Assembly: GCF_009727055.1 (NCBI RefSeq)
Contig: NC_052349.1
Coordinates: 41,651,652 to 41,715,651 of the forward strand
DNA: 64,000 bases
DNA from: Benincasa hispida
Lineage: Eukaryota; Streptophyta; Magnoliopsida; Cucurbitales; Cucurbitaceae
Direction: 5' to 3'
The notes beneath the pieces were generated by a model, which was not told the DNA's origin, made no database searches, and saw only the letters and a program-made list of their open reading frames with translations. Every line of letters starts with the position of its first letter. Position 1 is the stretch's first letter. Position numbers and translations under genes: made by a program. Positions 24,095 to 36,600 of the stretch are shown here, one piece after another.

Positions 24095-24560
24095 TATGCA
24101 CCCATTTTTCTATTTCTAAGAGAATTCAGATAGGGAAGATGAGGGAAGAAAATTATAATAACTCCCTCCCACGTCAATATAATAACTCCCATGTAATGGG
24201 GAATTATGAATAATTATATTAAAATAACATAATATAATTAATAATTAATTAACTAATTAATCATTAATTAGTTAATCATATATTATGCATTTTAATCATA
24301 TTAAAATGCAACAATCTTTTATAACCTATAGTTCTAATATGAATTTTATTCACATTAATTTTTAACCTATAGTATTTATATGAATCTCATTCATATAATT
24401 AATATTTGAATCTTATTCAAATATTTATCTCTCACATATAACATAGTTTTAATTATAAAATCTTATTTATAATTTAACTGTATACTATAATGTATTATTA
24501 TACTGATCACATTAATATAATTAATACCTTTAATTCCATGAAATTATCCCAAAACCATTT
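24095..24560 (-). mobile_element. Body fragment of family-B LTR-1
   Basis: AT-rich sequence with ACCTATAGTTCTAATATGA and TTTGAATCTTATTCAAATAT motifs matches 19980-20290 and 32800-33060. It is the upstream-most recognisable part of the array; beyond it the homology is lost. Confidence 0.5.
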
Positions 24561-26063
24561 ATCCATTCTTCCAAGAGATGTGGTGAAGGCAAAATAGAAA
24601 TTATTAAAATAATTATGAATGATTGTGAGGGCAAAATAGAAATTCTCAAAGTTTTTAAAGGCAAAAATAAAAGAAAAATTCTTTCCTTATTGCCCTTTTA
24701 CTATAGTATAGACTGAAGCCTGCTCTTATAAGGTTGATTTTCATGGGAAGAGTTTAAATATGTGTGTATATATATTTATATATATGTAACACCTCACACA
24801 TTTTTTTAGTAATAATATAATTTCAGTAACTTTATTATTTAGAATTTCAGTAATTGTTATTAGTTGTAGGACATTTTTGGAATTCAAGTATAAGTGCGGG
24901 AATTTAATTGTTGGCGTGAAATTATTCAATTTGAAATTCAAATTGGAAATTAATGGTAGGAATTAATTTTCTTTTGAAATAGAAAGAAATTTAATAGTAT
25001 AAAACGGAAAGAAATTAAATGTAATTATATTTATTTTCTTTCTTTTCTTTTTTTTTTTTTTATTATTATTATTTTAATATATATATAAAAAGTCAAACCT
25101 CACCCCCCTTTTCTTCTTCACGTACGTGAGCCCGTCCGACGCCGCCCAAAGCCGCCGTGTCAGTTTTTTCTTCATGACCTCCGTCTACCACCACTCAAGC
25201 GTCGTTCGCTTTTACCGTCACTGGATCTATCGATTTGAGTAAGATTTCTGCCGTTTGGGTTTGTTTTCGGTTGATTCTTGAATACTCATTTACTTTTGGC
25301 ATCAATTGGTTGATACCCATTGTGTTTCAACTTTTGATTCAAGTTTGTGAAGATATTAAGGTGTTGTTCAGTGAAGTTGGAGTTTGTTTTAGCGAGTTTT
25401 GGTAAGTTTTATGCTTTGATTACCCTCTTATGGATTAATTTTGATTGTTGAAAAATTTTGGTAAAGTCATTTGGAAGTGATTTTTTTGACGAAGCTACAT
25501 ATGGATAATTTATTTGAGACATTGGTAGTGAAGTATGGATTTGATTCAAGCTTTAATCATGTAAGCCTAATTTCAAATATGATTAGGGGGTTGATTCAAG
25601 AATTTCATTCAAGATGAAGAAGAGTTTGGTTTGCTAATTATTTGGGTTTAAAATTGGAGGTTTGGAAGGTGAATTCGAATTGGACCACACCTTAGGTAAG
25701 GTTATCTGGAAATATTTTGTAATATTTGGGTATTTGAAATTTGGCCTTAACTATTAATTTTAAAGCTTGGTTTATGTTTGGGCTTGATTAAGGATTCAAT
25801 AATTTTACAAAGATTCAATTGCTTTTTGGTTCGACCTAATATCAAGGTAAGTAATCTTACTACTGGAACTGCCCATGGACCAAGCATTAGATGTATGCTA
25901 GCATGTTAAATGAAGGTTATGGCAGAATGACAACATGAAAAATTAATAGTATAACATGATTAAAGTATGTTCTGTTACGAGATCCAAATTATTTATTTAT
26001 GCACATAGACACATGAATGCTAGTATGAAATGGTATGTGTTTCCATGGTTGTATTTGATCTGA

Positions 26064-26165
26064 TGATGTTGAAGTATATATGTATGTTGTAGAACCATGA
26101 TGTTGAGGTATATGTGTATGTTGTAGAGCCATGATGTTGAGGTTTATATGTATGTCATAGATTCG
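26064..26165 (+). repeat. 34 bp tandem repeat, three copies
   Basis: Three adjacent units begin GATGTTGA(A/G)G and contain TATGTTGTAGA, at 26064, 26098 and 26132. They lie inside the gypsy-like solo LTR. Confidence 0.75.
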
Positions 26166-26232
26166 TACAGTGATGATTATGATGTTGAGACTGTGCAAAC
26201 GTCTTTACTGATTAGTTAGATGCCCATTAGAT

Positions 26233-26414
26233 TTTGTGTTTCCTTTGGGATTCACCAGTTTGTGTTTCCTTCGGGATTCACTAGTTTGTGTCTCCTTTGG
26301 GATCCACCAGTTTGTGTCTCCTTCGGGATTCACCTGTTTGTGTCTCCTTTGGGATTCACCAGTTTGTGTCTCCTTCGGTATTCACCAGTTTGTGTTTTCT
26401 TCGGGATTCACCAG
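26233..26414 (+). repeat. 26 bp minisatellite, seven copies
   Basis: Seven units start TTTGTGT(T/C)TCCTT(T/C)GG and end GATTCACCAG, beginning at 26233, 26259, 26285, 26311, 26337, 26363 and 26389, with few substitutions. As 26 is not a multiple of three, the reading frame rotates, so overlapping open frames here are a by-product rather than genes. Confidence 0.9.
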
Positions 26415-26970
26415 AGGTAGTGGGCATACTTAACTACAGTAGGATAGGACTCAGTCTCTTTCCCGTTTCATGTGCATACGTGTCCCATGAGGAATAGAGC
26501 AGTTTATATGTTTCACCAAAGGTGGATATCTAGAGGACATAGATGCCCAGCCTGACCCCAGTAGTGGGGTTACTTACTGAGTATTTTATACTCATTCTTT
26601 CTCATGTTGTTGTTTTAGGTAAGGGTAGAGATACACTAGCGATAGACAAGCGAAATTCATGATCGAGCCACTGGGACTAGTTTTTACGCTTCCGCATCAT
26701 GAGATTTAGAGTTCTTTTCATGTTTCTCTTAATGTTTAGTTTTGATGTTTGAAACTTATTATTAAGAATTGTTTTTCATACTTATTTATTAACCTTTATG
26801 ATTTATGGGTACCCTATCATTGTTTTTAATATTTGCATTTAATAAAGGACTTTTGAACTCCCCTTATCTATTTAACATTTATTTCATCATAAAAGAGTGT
26901 CGTTTTAAGTTCATGCATGCATGTATTTTAGCAACGGCCTAATTTAAGTCCTAGGGGTCGGGTTGTTACA

Positions 26971-29900
26971 ATATGTGTGTATGTATATATATGTGGGTGG
27001 ATGTATGTATGTATGCATGTATATATATATATTACTTTGAATCTCCACATTTCATTCACTTTTACTCAATCTAATGACTTAAATTAAAATATGATTTTTA
27101 GTGCATTTCCCTCCATTTTTAAACTTCATCTTCTCCAAAATTTTCCAAAATTTTCACTTTTTTCCCAATCCTCAAAATTAGCAAAAATATCACAATTGTT
27201 GTTCTCTCTCCAAACTATTAATTTTCATATTTTTAATCTTATTATGGAGAGAAGCTTTTATTGCATTGTAGGATTAAAATATATGAGTTCAAATTTATAT
27301 ATTCACTATTTTTAGAGAGTTTGTTGTATTTTCTTAAAGTTTCCAAAAATTGTAACGGTTTGATCCTAAGTTGTGAAAAATATTGGATTTACTCTTAAAT
27401 CCATAAAAGAACCAAGTTAGCGATTTAACTCTAATTCGTGAAAAGAGTCTAATGAAATCTTTATTTAAAATCCCAAAAGACACTTGGAAAATGGGATAGA
27501 TCAAGTTTGATCAAACCATTATAAAAATTACGGTATTTTCTCCTCTAACTCTTTCCTACTTAATTTTGTAACTAATTTTATTTGCATGCTCTAAATTATT
27601 TTTCTTCATTAATTGAGATTGATTGAAATTATTGTTTCATACTTTTTATCAATTTTGTTTTTAGCAACAATTGGAGTTTTTATTAATTTATTTTGAAAAG
27701 TGTCTAATTAGTTTAACTTGAACACTTGGGAAAAAAATTAACTAAATCTTATTTACCTTCCTTGCCATATCGATCCACCAAATAGCACATTTACGAAGCT
27801 CATTTTAGACATGCAAGTAAAAACTGAAAAAATCAAACAACCACGGAAATGGACTAGTTGAAGTCAAGGCTTGGATAAAATCATATTAAAAGGTATTTGA
27901 AAAGATGGATTTTTTTTTTTTTAAAATAATTATCAAATAAACCCTTGGTGGAACTTTAGCACATTGTACTTAAAATCATATTATAATTAATGTCACAATA
28001 ATATATGTTTTTATGTTTTCTTACAATTAAATGCGTTTTTTTCTTAAATATATTTCAAACAACAATATTGTTTAAAAGTACCAACTATTGTAAAAACAAG
28101 TAAAAGTAAAGAGAAGAGAAAAGGAAAGAGTGTATTTAATTGTATATTTCAAAAATTTCAATCACCGCTATTAATAAATTTTACAAAATATGAAAGAAAA
28201 AAAAAGATGCATAGAAGATCGAAATAATATTTGAAGATATGCAATCTAAAGCATCTCTATATATATATATTTCGAATATTTATAACATGAACAATGATGT
28301 TTCAAATATAACTCAGCCAACAAGATCGTTCAATCGCTTTTTAAAACACCATATATTGATATGTTTCTACAAGTACATTAATTTAAACATTATTATGATG
28401 TGATGTACACAAACTTTAGTTTTATTAGTTTCTTTTTTCGATACTTAGAAAAAGTTACAAGTTTTGGATTCTCCATCCATGTTAAACTTAAAAAAAATCG
28501 TTTATCATATCCAAAATAAAAAAACGATTTAAAAATATATTGTTTTTTTTAGTAAAATAACTATGAGATGGGAGATCGAACCTCTGACCCTTAGGGAAAA
28601 GATCATGACAATTATTATTGGACTACGTTCACTTTGGACGTGATGAGATATCTATGTATTACATTTAAGTTTTCTTTTTTTTTAAAAAAAAATAGACAAC
28701 ACGGAGCATAAGACAACTACATGACCTTCTTTTGAATACAATGATATAATCTATGAGGAAAAGCACTCGATCCATAACACACTCGAGCCTGATCTCCCCA
28801 ACCTAACCAAATCATGTGTTGTGGAGTCAAAGATACGAGGCATATGTTGGAAGGAGATTGAAAGGAGTAGTAAGCATTGTAATGTCAACCACATAAATTT
28901 TCAATTCTATAGGAACCTCCGTACTACCACAAATCATACCTTAAATCTTTAACTTCCATAATTTCGGCCACCACCCTAAATCATAATTTGAACTTGACCA
29001 ACTACTTCCACAACACTCATATATTACATTTAAGTTGAATTTTACTAAACTATTCCAATTTTTGTATGCATCCATTTTACCAATAAGTTAATGGGAGTGT
29101 TTTTTTTAAAAATAATTTCAATGTTTGGGTCAAAATGAAACATTTGAAATGATCGTATGTAGTTGAAATATAACCTAAAATTTAGGAGTACAATTGAAAC
29201 ATATCACTAATTTCATATCATTATTTTATAAGTTATTACCACGTTATCTTTTTCATATCTTCATTTTGATGAAAATATTAATTTTAAATTTAGAGGAAGA
29301 TTTTTTTTTTTTTTTTTTTATAAAAAATTAATTTAAAACTTTAGGGGCTATTTAGGGTCCAAAATTAGTTATAATTATTTATGGTTATTAATATATGAGA
29401 TTTTATTGCATGTGACGTTGAATATTTTGTGCTTGAGGTGCTAACTATTTTAATATGGGTTTAGATAGTGTGTTTAGGGTGCAAATTATTTTAGTTCGAG
29501 TTTAGGGTTTTATGTGTTTGAGTTATTGATTTGTTTAACATGAAGTTCTTTATGAGTTTAGATTTGTTTCCGGCTTAGATCATGTTTTTTCAAAAAGATA
29601 TTTTCATTTAAACTATTTTTATAAAAATGGTTTAAAATAAAGAAAAGCTTCATGTGATTTATTATATTTTCTCAAAATCAACAAGTTTATTTGGTTCGCT
29701 ATACTCAAAGTGTTTTTATTAACGACAAATTTATATAAAAAAAGACTATTAAACACTATGAATCAGTCATTGGAGTTGGTCACATAGATAGTGACAAAGG
29801 CAATATTGAAATTTATCACCCGACATAGTTGTCGAAGCTAGTCGTGAAGGTCGTCATCATCGAAATTAGGTGCTAGAGGCGGTCATTTCTAGACTTGACC

Positions 29901-30063
29901 ACCAAAGGAGGTTATTGAAGTTGACAATTGGAGGTACTCATCAAAATTTCTCGCCGCCAAAGGTAGTTGCCAAAAAGATTGGGGAGGTAGAGTTAGTTAA
30001 CCAACGAGCTATAAATAGGAGGGTTAAAATAACTACTACCCTCAATTTTTCTTAACATATATT
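26971..30063. other. Intergenic AT-rich DNA, no gene seen
   Basis: This holds TATG/TATA microsatellites near 26971-27032, poly-T/poly-A tracts and no recognisable protein. Around 28565-28600 there is a tRNA-like B-box on the minus strand (reverse complement of GATCGAACCTCTGACCC), perhaps a SINE remnant. Around 29770-30000, low-complexity GTCGAAGTTGGTC-type repeats occur. Short open frames are not conserved-looking. Confidence 0.5.
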
Positions 30064-30111
30064 TGTAATGGCCACAAATTTTGACTTAAGTCTAGGATTG
30101 TTATATTCGAT

Positions 30112-30622
30112 ATCAATTGACCAACGACAATGAATCCACAAGAATGCAATCTGATTGAATCAGCAACTATAATAATACCCTTTATATACTCATGAGTCCA
30201 CACGGTATACATAAGGTACTTGTCAATTTGGACTAACATCCCACTTAACACAACCTTAGCAGAGTCCACCACTAAGGTGATATCGACCCTTATTCACATG
30301 TTATCTCATGACATATAAGCATTTAACAAACTACATAAAAAAAATAAATCAAATAGCATTGATTATCATATACTCGTGTCCTAATATAAAAATGAACAAG
30401 CCCAAGTCTACAAAACTTAAAAACCAATATCCATTGACCAACAATAATGAGTCCACAAGACCGCAATTTAGTTGGATCCATGACTATGATGATAACCTCT
30501 ATATACTCATGAGTCCACATGATATATACAAAGTACTTAGCCAATTTGGACTAGTATCCCACTCAACCCAACCTTAGCAGAGTCCACCACTAATGTGATA
30601 TCGACCCCTCATCTATATGCAA
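30112..30622 (+). repeat. ~190 bp direct duplication
   Basis: The segments at about 30112-30300 and 30430-30622 are co-linear, sharing TTGACCAAC(G/A)A(C/T)AATGA, TATATACTCATGAGTCCACA, CAATTTGGACTA and TTAGCAGAGTCCACCACTAA. The spacing is about 316 bases. Confidence 0.75.
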
Positions 30623-30972
30623 GTCCATGTTATATGTATAATCAATTCCACACACATAAACCATACTTCAATACGATATAGCTTAACTTATTATGGCAAA
30701 CATCAACTACATTATAACTCATACCGAAATCTAACATACTTCAACATACCATTTTAAGGTTTACCATAAATACTATGATAGAATGTCTAAATATACTCAA
30801 CTTATCATGCATCATCGTGTCATAATGTAAAATCAAACATTTAAGGTTTCCACTAGGTAGAGGTCTACTTACAAGGTAAATAATAAAACATAGATTAATC
30901 ATAAAGCAGCAATGTTCTATTTGAGTGGGAAAACATAAAGATTAAACATGCAAACAATTAAAGTAATACTGA

Positions 30973-31270
30973 GATCAAACATGTGAACAATCAAAATTCT
31001 CTTTAGATGGAGTACTAATTACAAGCAATACTAAGATTAAACATGTGAGCAATCAAAATTCTCTTTAGATAGAGGACAAGTTACAAATAATGCTAAGAGT
31101 AAACATGTGAACAATCAAAATTCTCTTTAGATAGAGGACTAGTTAAAAGTAATACTAAGATTAAACATGTGAACAATTATAATTCTCTTTAGATGGAGGA
31201 CTATTCACAAGTAATGCTAAGATTAGATATGTGAACAATCAAGATTCTCTCTAGATGGAGGCCTACCTAC
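30973..31270 (+). repeat. 62 bp tandem repeat, about five copies
   Basis: Units begin GATTAAACATGTGAACAATC and continue TCTCTTTAGATGGAGGACTA-like. They start at 30973, 31035, 31097, 31159 and 31221; the last is incomplete. A partial unit precedes at 30942. Confidence 0.85.
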
Positions 31271-31888
31271 TCGATTAGTTTAATCCGAAATAAACTCTTA
31301 ATTTCAAGGAATGTTGGCTAAAAAATTCAAAATTAATTCTCGTAAGCACTAAAAAAAAACCTAAGAAAACTAACGGTGAAAAGAAGAAGAACTTAATTGA
31401 AATTTGTGAAATCCAAGGAGATTCATCTCTTATCTCTAGGTAGGACTTTTCTCTCGAGGTAATCTCTCTTTGAAATGAAGTAAATGGTTTAGAACAAAGT
31501 GTATTTATAAAGAGAAGAAATAATCCTAATTCTGAATTATTTAGAATCTCATAATTAAAGTAGTAGATAGATTAAATTTCTATTTTATGACACTTTACTT
31601 TATTAGGAAATCCATTTTTTTTAATTAATTAGAAAAGCCATATTTAAAGTAGAAGTATAATAGACATAATCTAATTAGAAAATCTGCCTTTTAATTAAAT
31701 TTGAAATTCCTTAATCTAGTTAATTTAGAAAACCATATCCTAATTAAATTAGAATTTCCACAATCTAATTTAGAAATTCCATAATCAAATTAATTTAGAA
31801 ATCCTATTCTAATTAAATTAAAAATTTCATAATCTAATTAAATTATCCACATTCTAATTAAATTATAAATTCCATAATCTAATTAATA

Positions 31889-32193
31889 TAGGTCCCGTTT
31901 GGCAACCATTTTGTTTTTTTTTGTTTTTCTTTTTGAAAATTAAACCTATTTCATCCATATTTCTTACAATGTGAATCTTTTTAAAATACAATGGTTGAAT
32001 TATTAGTCAAATTCTAAAAACAAAAACAACTTTTTAAAAGCTAATTTTGTAATTCTCAAAATTTAGCTTGATTTTTTAAACTATTGGTGAAACTTAGATA
32101 ACAAAGGAAGAAATTTGGAAGTGAAAGTAGTGTTCATAGGCTTAACTTTTAAAAACAAAAACAAAAAACAAAATAGTGATCAAATGGGGCCTT
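31889..32193. mobile_element. Tourist-like MITE candidate
   Basis: The left end GGTCCCGTTTGG and right end CAAATGGGGCC are imperfect terminal inverted repeats with TA-rich 3 bp flanks (ATA and TTA). This resembles PIF/Harbinger (Tourist) MITEs, whose ends are often GGNCCTGTTTGG with TWA target duplications. It is about 300 bp, AT-rich and noncoding. A related right end occurs at about 47060-47086. Confidence 0.5.
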
Positions 32194-32301
32194 AGAAAAT
32201 CATTCTCAAATTAAATTAGAAATTTCACAATTAAATTACCCATATTCTAATTAAATTAGAATTTCTAAAATAAACTTAGATTTATAATGCGAGACGTTAC
32301 A

Positions 32302-33160
32302 ATTGAAGGAATCGAATTCCTCAACGGAAGTACGTGAACGCGTGTGAATCAAGATTCATTTTGAAAATCGCGAAAAAAATAGAGAAAACATATATTATAT
32401 GATAAAAATAAAATAATAAGCATTACATAGAATAATGTATTAAAAGTACTAACCTCCGAAAATTGTCTTCAAGTAGTTCTTTTCTACACCAATCGAACAA
32501 TTGTGAACTCCTTTACACATATTTCTCCCTCAACTTCACGTACATTAGGAACACCAACAAGATACTACCATTTGGCTTCCTTGCTATTCTCTAGAAAAAG
32601 AATCAAGGATGTGCGGGTTCCTTGATTACAGTAAGGGAATGAGTAATTGAGAGAGGAATTGCATGAGAGAACTTTTGCAAAGATATTTTCAAGTCCAACA
32701 CACATGTTTTTCATCTTTAACTTTGTTGTTCAATGTGAAATAGGAGCGGATGAGAAGTTAAAACTCTCATCCACACATCGATAGTTGGGATTTATTTTTA
32801 ATTATTCAATTTAAATATATATAATAAATCTTATTTAATATATAATTAAATTAACAATTGACTAATTAATAATTAAATATCATATATGTAATTTCATTTG
32901 CATCATATTCAAATCATATCCTCTCACATAACTTATAGTTTTAATATAAATCTTATTCATATTCAAATATTTATCTCTGTCATATTATAAAGTATAATTT
33001 TGAATCTCATTCAAAATTAACTTTGTATTATAATGTATCTATTTACATTATATCAATTTGTATCACATTCAAATATATATATTTTTTTATATAGTATTAA
33101 TTATAAATTATATTTATAATTAATTATATATTAGAATGTATCTATATATATTAGTGTAGA
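32302..33160 (-). mobile_element. Family-B LTR fragment B4 with internal-region stub
   Basis: On the minus strand LTR body sequence (matching 20000-20270 and 24200-24450) runs down to the leader at 32470-32760. It then reaches the internal junction GCGTGTTCACG-like at 32330-32346, where the frame for the copia RNase H tail would begin. The rest was lost or displaced at the 30064-32301 element. Confidence 0.5.
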
Positions 33161-33420
33161 ACTCGAATTTTCGCATAAACGTGTGAATGCCTTACATTTA
33201 AACATTCGTTTTTATGGAAACAAAAACAGTAAAATAAAATATGCATTTGTACGATAAACATTCAAACAAAACCATAAACATGCTAGAAAAGAGGAATAAG
33301 AGGAGAAATCAAAACTCACATCTATTGATTCTACTAGCTTTCATTTTTTATCGTTATCAACGATCTCAAACTTCAACGAGAGACAAGAAAACCAACCAAC
33401 AAAGTTACCCAAATATATAG
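33160..33420 (-). mobile_element. Family-B LTR end fragment B5, just upstream of the UK/UPRT gene
   Basis: AACGTGTGAATGCCTTACAT and the following AAACAAAAACAGTAAAATAAAA then AAACATGCTAGAAAAGAGG run in the same order as the LTR-2 end at 17335-17480 (CTTGTGAACGCAGTGCCATG, AAAATAAAACAGAGAAACC, AATCATGCTTCTACTGAGGAG). It ends about 240 bp before the UK/UPRT start codon, so the gene's promoter or 5' UTR may contain LTR-derived sequence. Confidence 0.45.
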
Positions 33421-33661
33421 ATATAAATATGAATATAGATAGATTTTAGAGGTCACGGTCAACCTTTTATTATTATTATTTTTCATTAAAATAAAACACC
33501 TTTCTAAACTGAAGCGTCAAATTTCAGCGACGAGACATCTCCTTTATAAAAACAAAACACGGAGACATCTCTTGCTCAATCCGCCGGTGTCCGCCGTCGC
33601 ATTTTCCAGCATCTGACACCGGATAATTCCACCGTCGACTGGTCAGCTGATCAGCAAAATC

Positions 33662-36600
33662 ATGCCGGAAGAAACCATTCCGATCGACTACGTCATGGAA
33701 GCCGCCTCCGGACCTCACTTCTCTGGCCTCAGACTCGATGGACGTCTCTCTTCTCCGCCGTCTTCCTCAACTTCCTCTCCGGCTCACCGCTCTTCTCTTT
33801 CCTCTTCCTTTGGACAGGCCGATGCCAACTCTCCTAAGCAGCCCTTCGTCATCGGTAATTTTTCTCTCTGTTCTTGAATGCTTTCCGAGGGGATTTGGAT
33901 TTTTGTGGGATAGTTGATTTGTTTTCATCTTCGCCGTTGGTTTTGTTTTGATCCTCCATTACAAGTTACAACTCTTTTCCGTTTGGATCAAAATCGTTAT
34001 AATTGTTGGTATCGTCAATTTGCTAGGTGTTTCTGGAGGTACCGCTTCTGGGAAGACGACGGTGTGTGACATGATTATCCAGCAACTTCATGATCACAGG
34101 GTTGTGCTGGTCAATCAGGTTAGCTTCCTATCCGCTGGATCGTACTCCTAGAATTTTCTTCCGTTTCCTGAACTTCCTGGCTTTGCTGTAGGACTCGTTT
34201 TACCGCGGGTTGACAGCTGAGGAACTAGAACGCGTGCACGAGTATAACTTTGATCATCCTGGTAATGACATTATTGATTTCAACTTGTTTTTTCTCTACT
34301 GACATTGTAAAGGAAAGCATAGATCTTTATTGTTATATCACCTGTAAATATTTCTTAATGTATGGGATAACGATTTGATTCTTGCTTTTAAACTAGGTGA
34401 TGTTGAGTATAGATAAAAGGGCATTGAGTTTGCTATAATTCAATAGCTTAAGCTTCTGGGTTTAGTTTCCGTTATGTTCAATAGAAACAACACATACCCT
34501 CTCTTTGATTATTTTAATTGAATTGTTCCTAGATTCTTTTGACACCGAGCAGCTTGTAGATTGCATTGAGAAGCTAAAGAGTGGCCAACCTTACCAGGTC
34601 CCAATTTATGATTTTAAAACTCATCAACGCTGTGTAGATAGTTTCCGACAGGTGCTGACATCTCTTTCCAAGTGTTCACTTGTGTTTCTTTCTTGAGGGT
34701 GTTGGTCCTATTCTTTGGTACAATTTTTCAGAAAATTAATCATTGGTTGGCACCAGGTAAATGCATCTAATGTTATCATCTTGGAAGGTATTTTGGTTTT
34801 CCATGACCAGAGAGTCCGCAATCTGATGAATATGAAGATATTTGTTGACACAGGTTCAAAATCTCGCTGCTATTATTTTCTTTACTTTTTTCTTTCAATT
34901 TTCATTTTTAACCCTTTAGTTTCACTATCCACATCGTAGGCTTTAGACTCTTGTCCTGCATGTGTGTAAACTTTTGCAAAGCTTTCACGTCATACTCATG
35001 AATAGTATGAGTGAAGAGCTCCGAACTCAGACTTAGTGAGAACATTTAGTTTAAAGTTTCTCATATCCTGTGGATGAAATGAGAGAGGTGAATTCTGAAA
35101 GGAAGGGTAGGAACATAGGGTTTGTTGGCCCTTCTTTGGGGCTGACATTTTATTATCTGCAAATGTGCAAGAGATTTGGATTGAAATAGAGTTCGTACTT
35201 AATGATCTTTAATACAGATTTAAAATAATCCTCTACATATTACCATTACTTATTAAATATTCTCCACCTTCATCTAATATTTGACATTGCATTGGTTTAA
35301 GATCCTGATGTGAGGCTTGCTCGTAGAATTAGACGTGATACAGTAGAAAGGGGCAGGGACATTAACTCTGTTCTTGAACAGGTAAAATAACAATTTTCTT
35401 TCCTAATTCCATCTTTGATTAAAAAAGTTGAAGCCTGTGTATAGATTGAAAATATTTCACCAGTCTTCCATAGCTTTCTATCATCAAATTGTGTTTCCTT
35501 CAGACCGTGAGGATTTTGAAATGCTCCCCCAGCTCATTCCTTGGTTATTATCATAACTAAATCATAATCATTTTGAGCATTGTGGAAAAGGAAAGATGTA
35601 ATCTCCAATTTGTTGAGGAATTCACTAACTTGAGCCAAATCATTGCTTCCAATCATGGTGGTTCCCTGGGAAGAAATCCAAATCATGCCCCCCTTCCCAG
35701 TCTAAGCTACCTCGATCAAGTTTATATCTGAATAATTGAAAAATAATCTCAATCTAACCTGATCAACAAAGTTATTCTTGCAATGGTTTACTTGGTCATA
35801 TCCTATTCAATAAGATCACAGGCTTGTTTGTCATTCAGAGCAATGAGTAAGGAGAATAGTTGAAGTGTTATTTTTATTTGTTGACAAAAGAATAGTTGTA
35901 CCGTTAGAAGGATTTGCTTTTGTTTATGTGAGCTGAGTAATGGTGTGTTTGGTTTAAATTTTCAAGTGTCAATTCTTAAAATAAGTTATTTTGGAAAAAA
36001 TTGAAGTGTTTGGCAACCACTTAACTTGTGAAACATTTTTAAAAGTGTATTTTAAATAAATCTTACCAAAAGAGTTTGATTAAATTAATTTTTTTGAAAA
36101 AACATTTTTTTCCTAGTCATCCAAATAGGCCCGAAGTCTTATAGTTTGCGTATGAATAACAATAAGAATACTTCAGTGTACAACATCTGATTGGCATTCC
36201 TTTGACATTTGTTTTCAAATTCACTGTATACTTAAGTGGTGTTTTCATTTGTGTTATTTGTGCAGTATGCAAAGTTTGTAAAACCTGCTTTTGATGATTT
36301 CATTCTGCCATCAAAGAAGTATGCCGATGTGATCATACCACGTGGGGGTGATAATCATGTTGCAATTGATTTGATTGTGCAACACATCCATACTAAGTTA
36401 GGCCAGCATGACCTATGCAAAATATACCCCAATGTTACCGTCATTCAGTCAACATTTCAGGTATCGTATAACATTTTCAAATAGCAGTTCCCTGAAATTG
36501 GTACGTTATGTTTCCCTTTTCCCTCTAAAGGACCGGCCAAATAGGGTAAATTATTTACCTTCAGTTGTCTGTCCAGATTGTTACACTTTATTATCTACCA

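Larger units (their letters stand above)
10300..24560 (-). mobile_element. Tandem non-autonomous copia-derived LTR array (family B): LTR-internal-LTR-internal-LTR
   Basis: Read on the minus strand and skipping later insertions, the order is as follows. LTR-1, partial: 24560-24095 then 22038-about 21665. Internal-1: about 21664-21335. LTR-2: 21334-19947 then 17823-about 17365. Internal-2: about 17364-17082. LTR-3, truncated: 17081-16871, 14748-14618, 12496-12384, 10383-about 10300. Matching sequence continues across each insertion, which is how the pieces were joined. Each internal region holds only the C-terminal tail of a copia RNase H and purine-rich tracts, with no gag, protease, integrase or reverse transcriptase. 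Tandem sharing of LTRs is known for TRIM elements. These LTRs are about 1.85 kb, much longer than TRIM LTRs. The reconstruction is by eye. Confidence 0.62.
24785..26970 (+). mobile_element. Gypsy-like solo LTR
   Basis: It starts TGTAACACCTCACAC and ends CCTAGGGGTCGGGTTGTTACA. TGTAAC...GTTACA termini are common in plant Ty3/gypsy LTRs. It is 2186 bp. Flanks ATATA and ATATG match at four of five bases, but the site is in an AT microsatellite, so the TSD is weak evidence. No internal domain adjoins it. It contains two short tandem arrays (26064-26165 and 26233-26414). The GC-richer segment at 25105-25230 could be a transcribed leader. Confidence 0.65.
30064..32301 (+). mobile_element. Probable gypsy-like solo LTR with internal tandem repeats
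   Basis: It begins TGTAATGGCCACAAATTTTG and ends GCGAGACGTTACA, again with TGTAA...TTACA termini and about 2.24 kb in length. Its right end cuts into family-B internal sequence (GAGGAATTCGATTCC on the minus strand, 32302-32345). No matching TSD was found, so the left boundary is uncertain. It contains a ~190 bp direct duplication, a 62 bp tandem array and a MITE. Confidence 0.45.

Noticed and set aside
26220..26497. Three overlapping frames encoding a repetitive FGIHQFVSPS-type peptide
   Set aside because: They are a product of the 26 bp minisatellite; all frames are open because the unit lacks stops.
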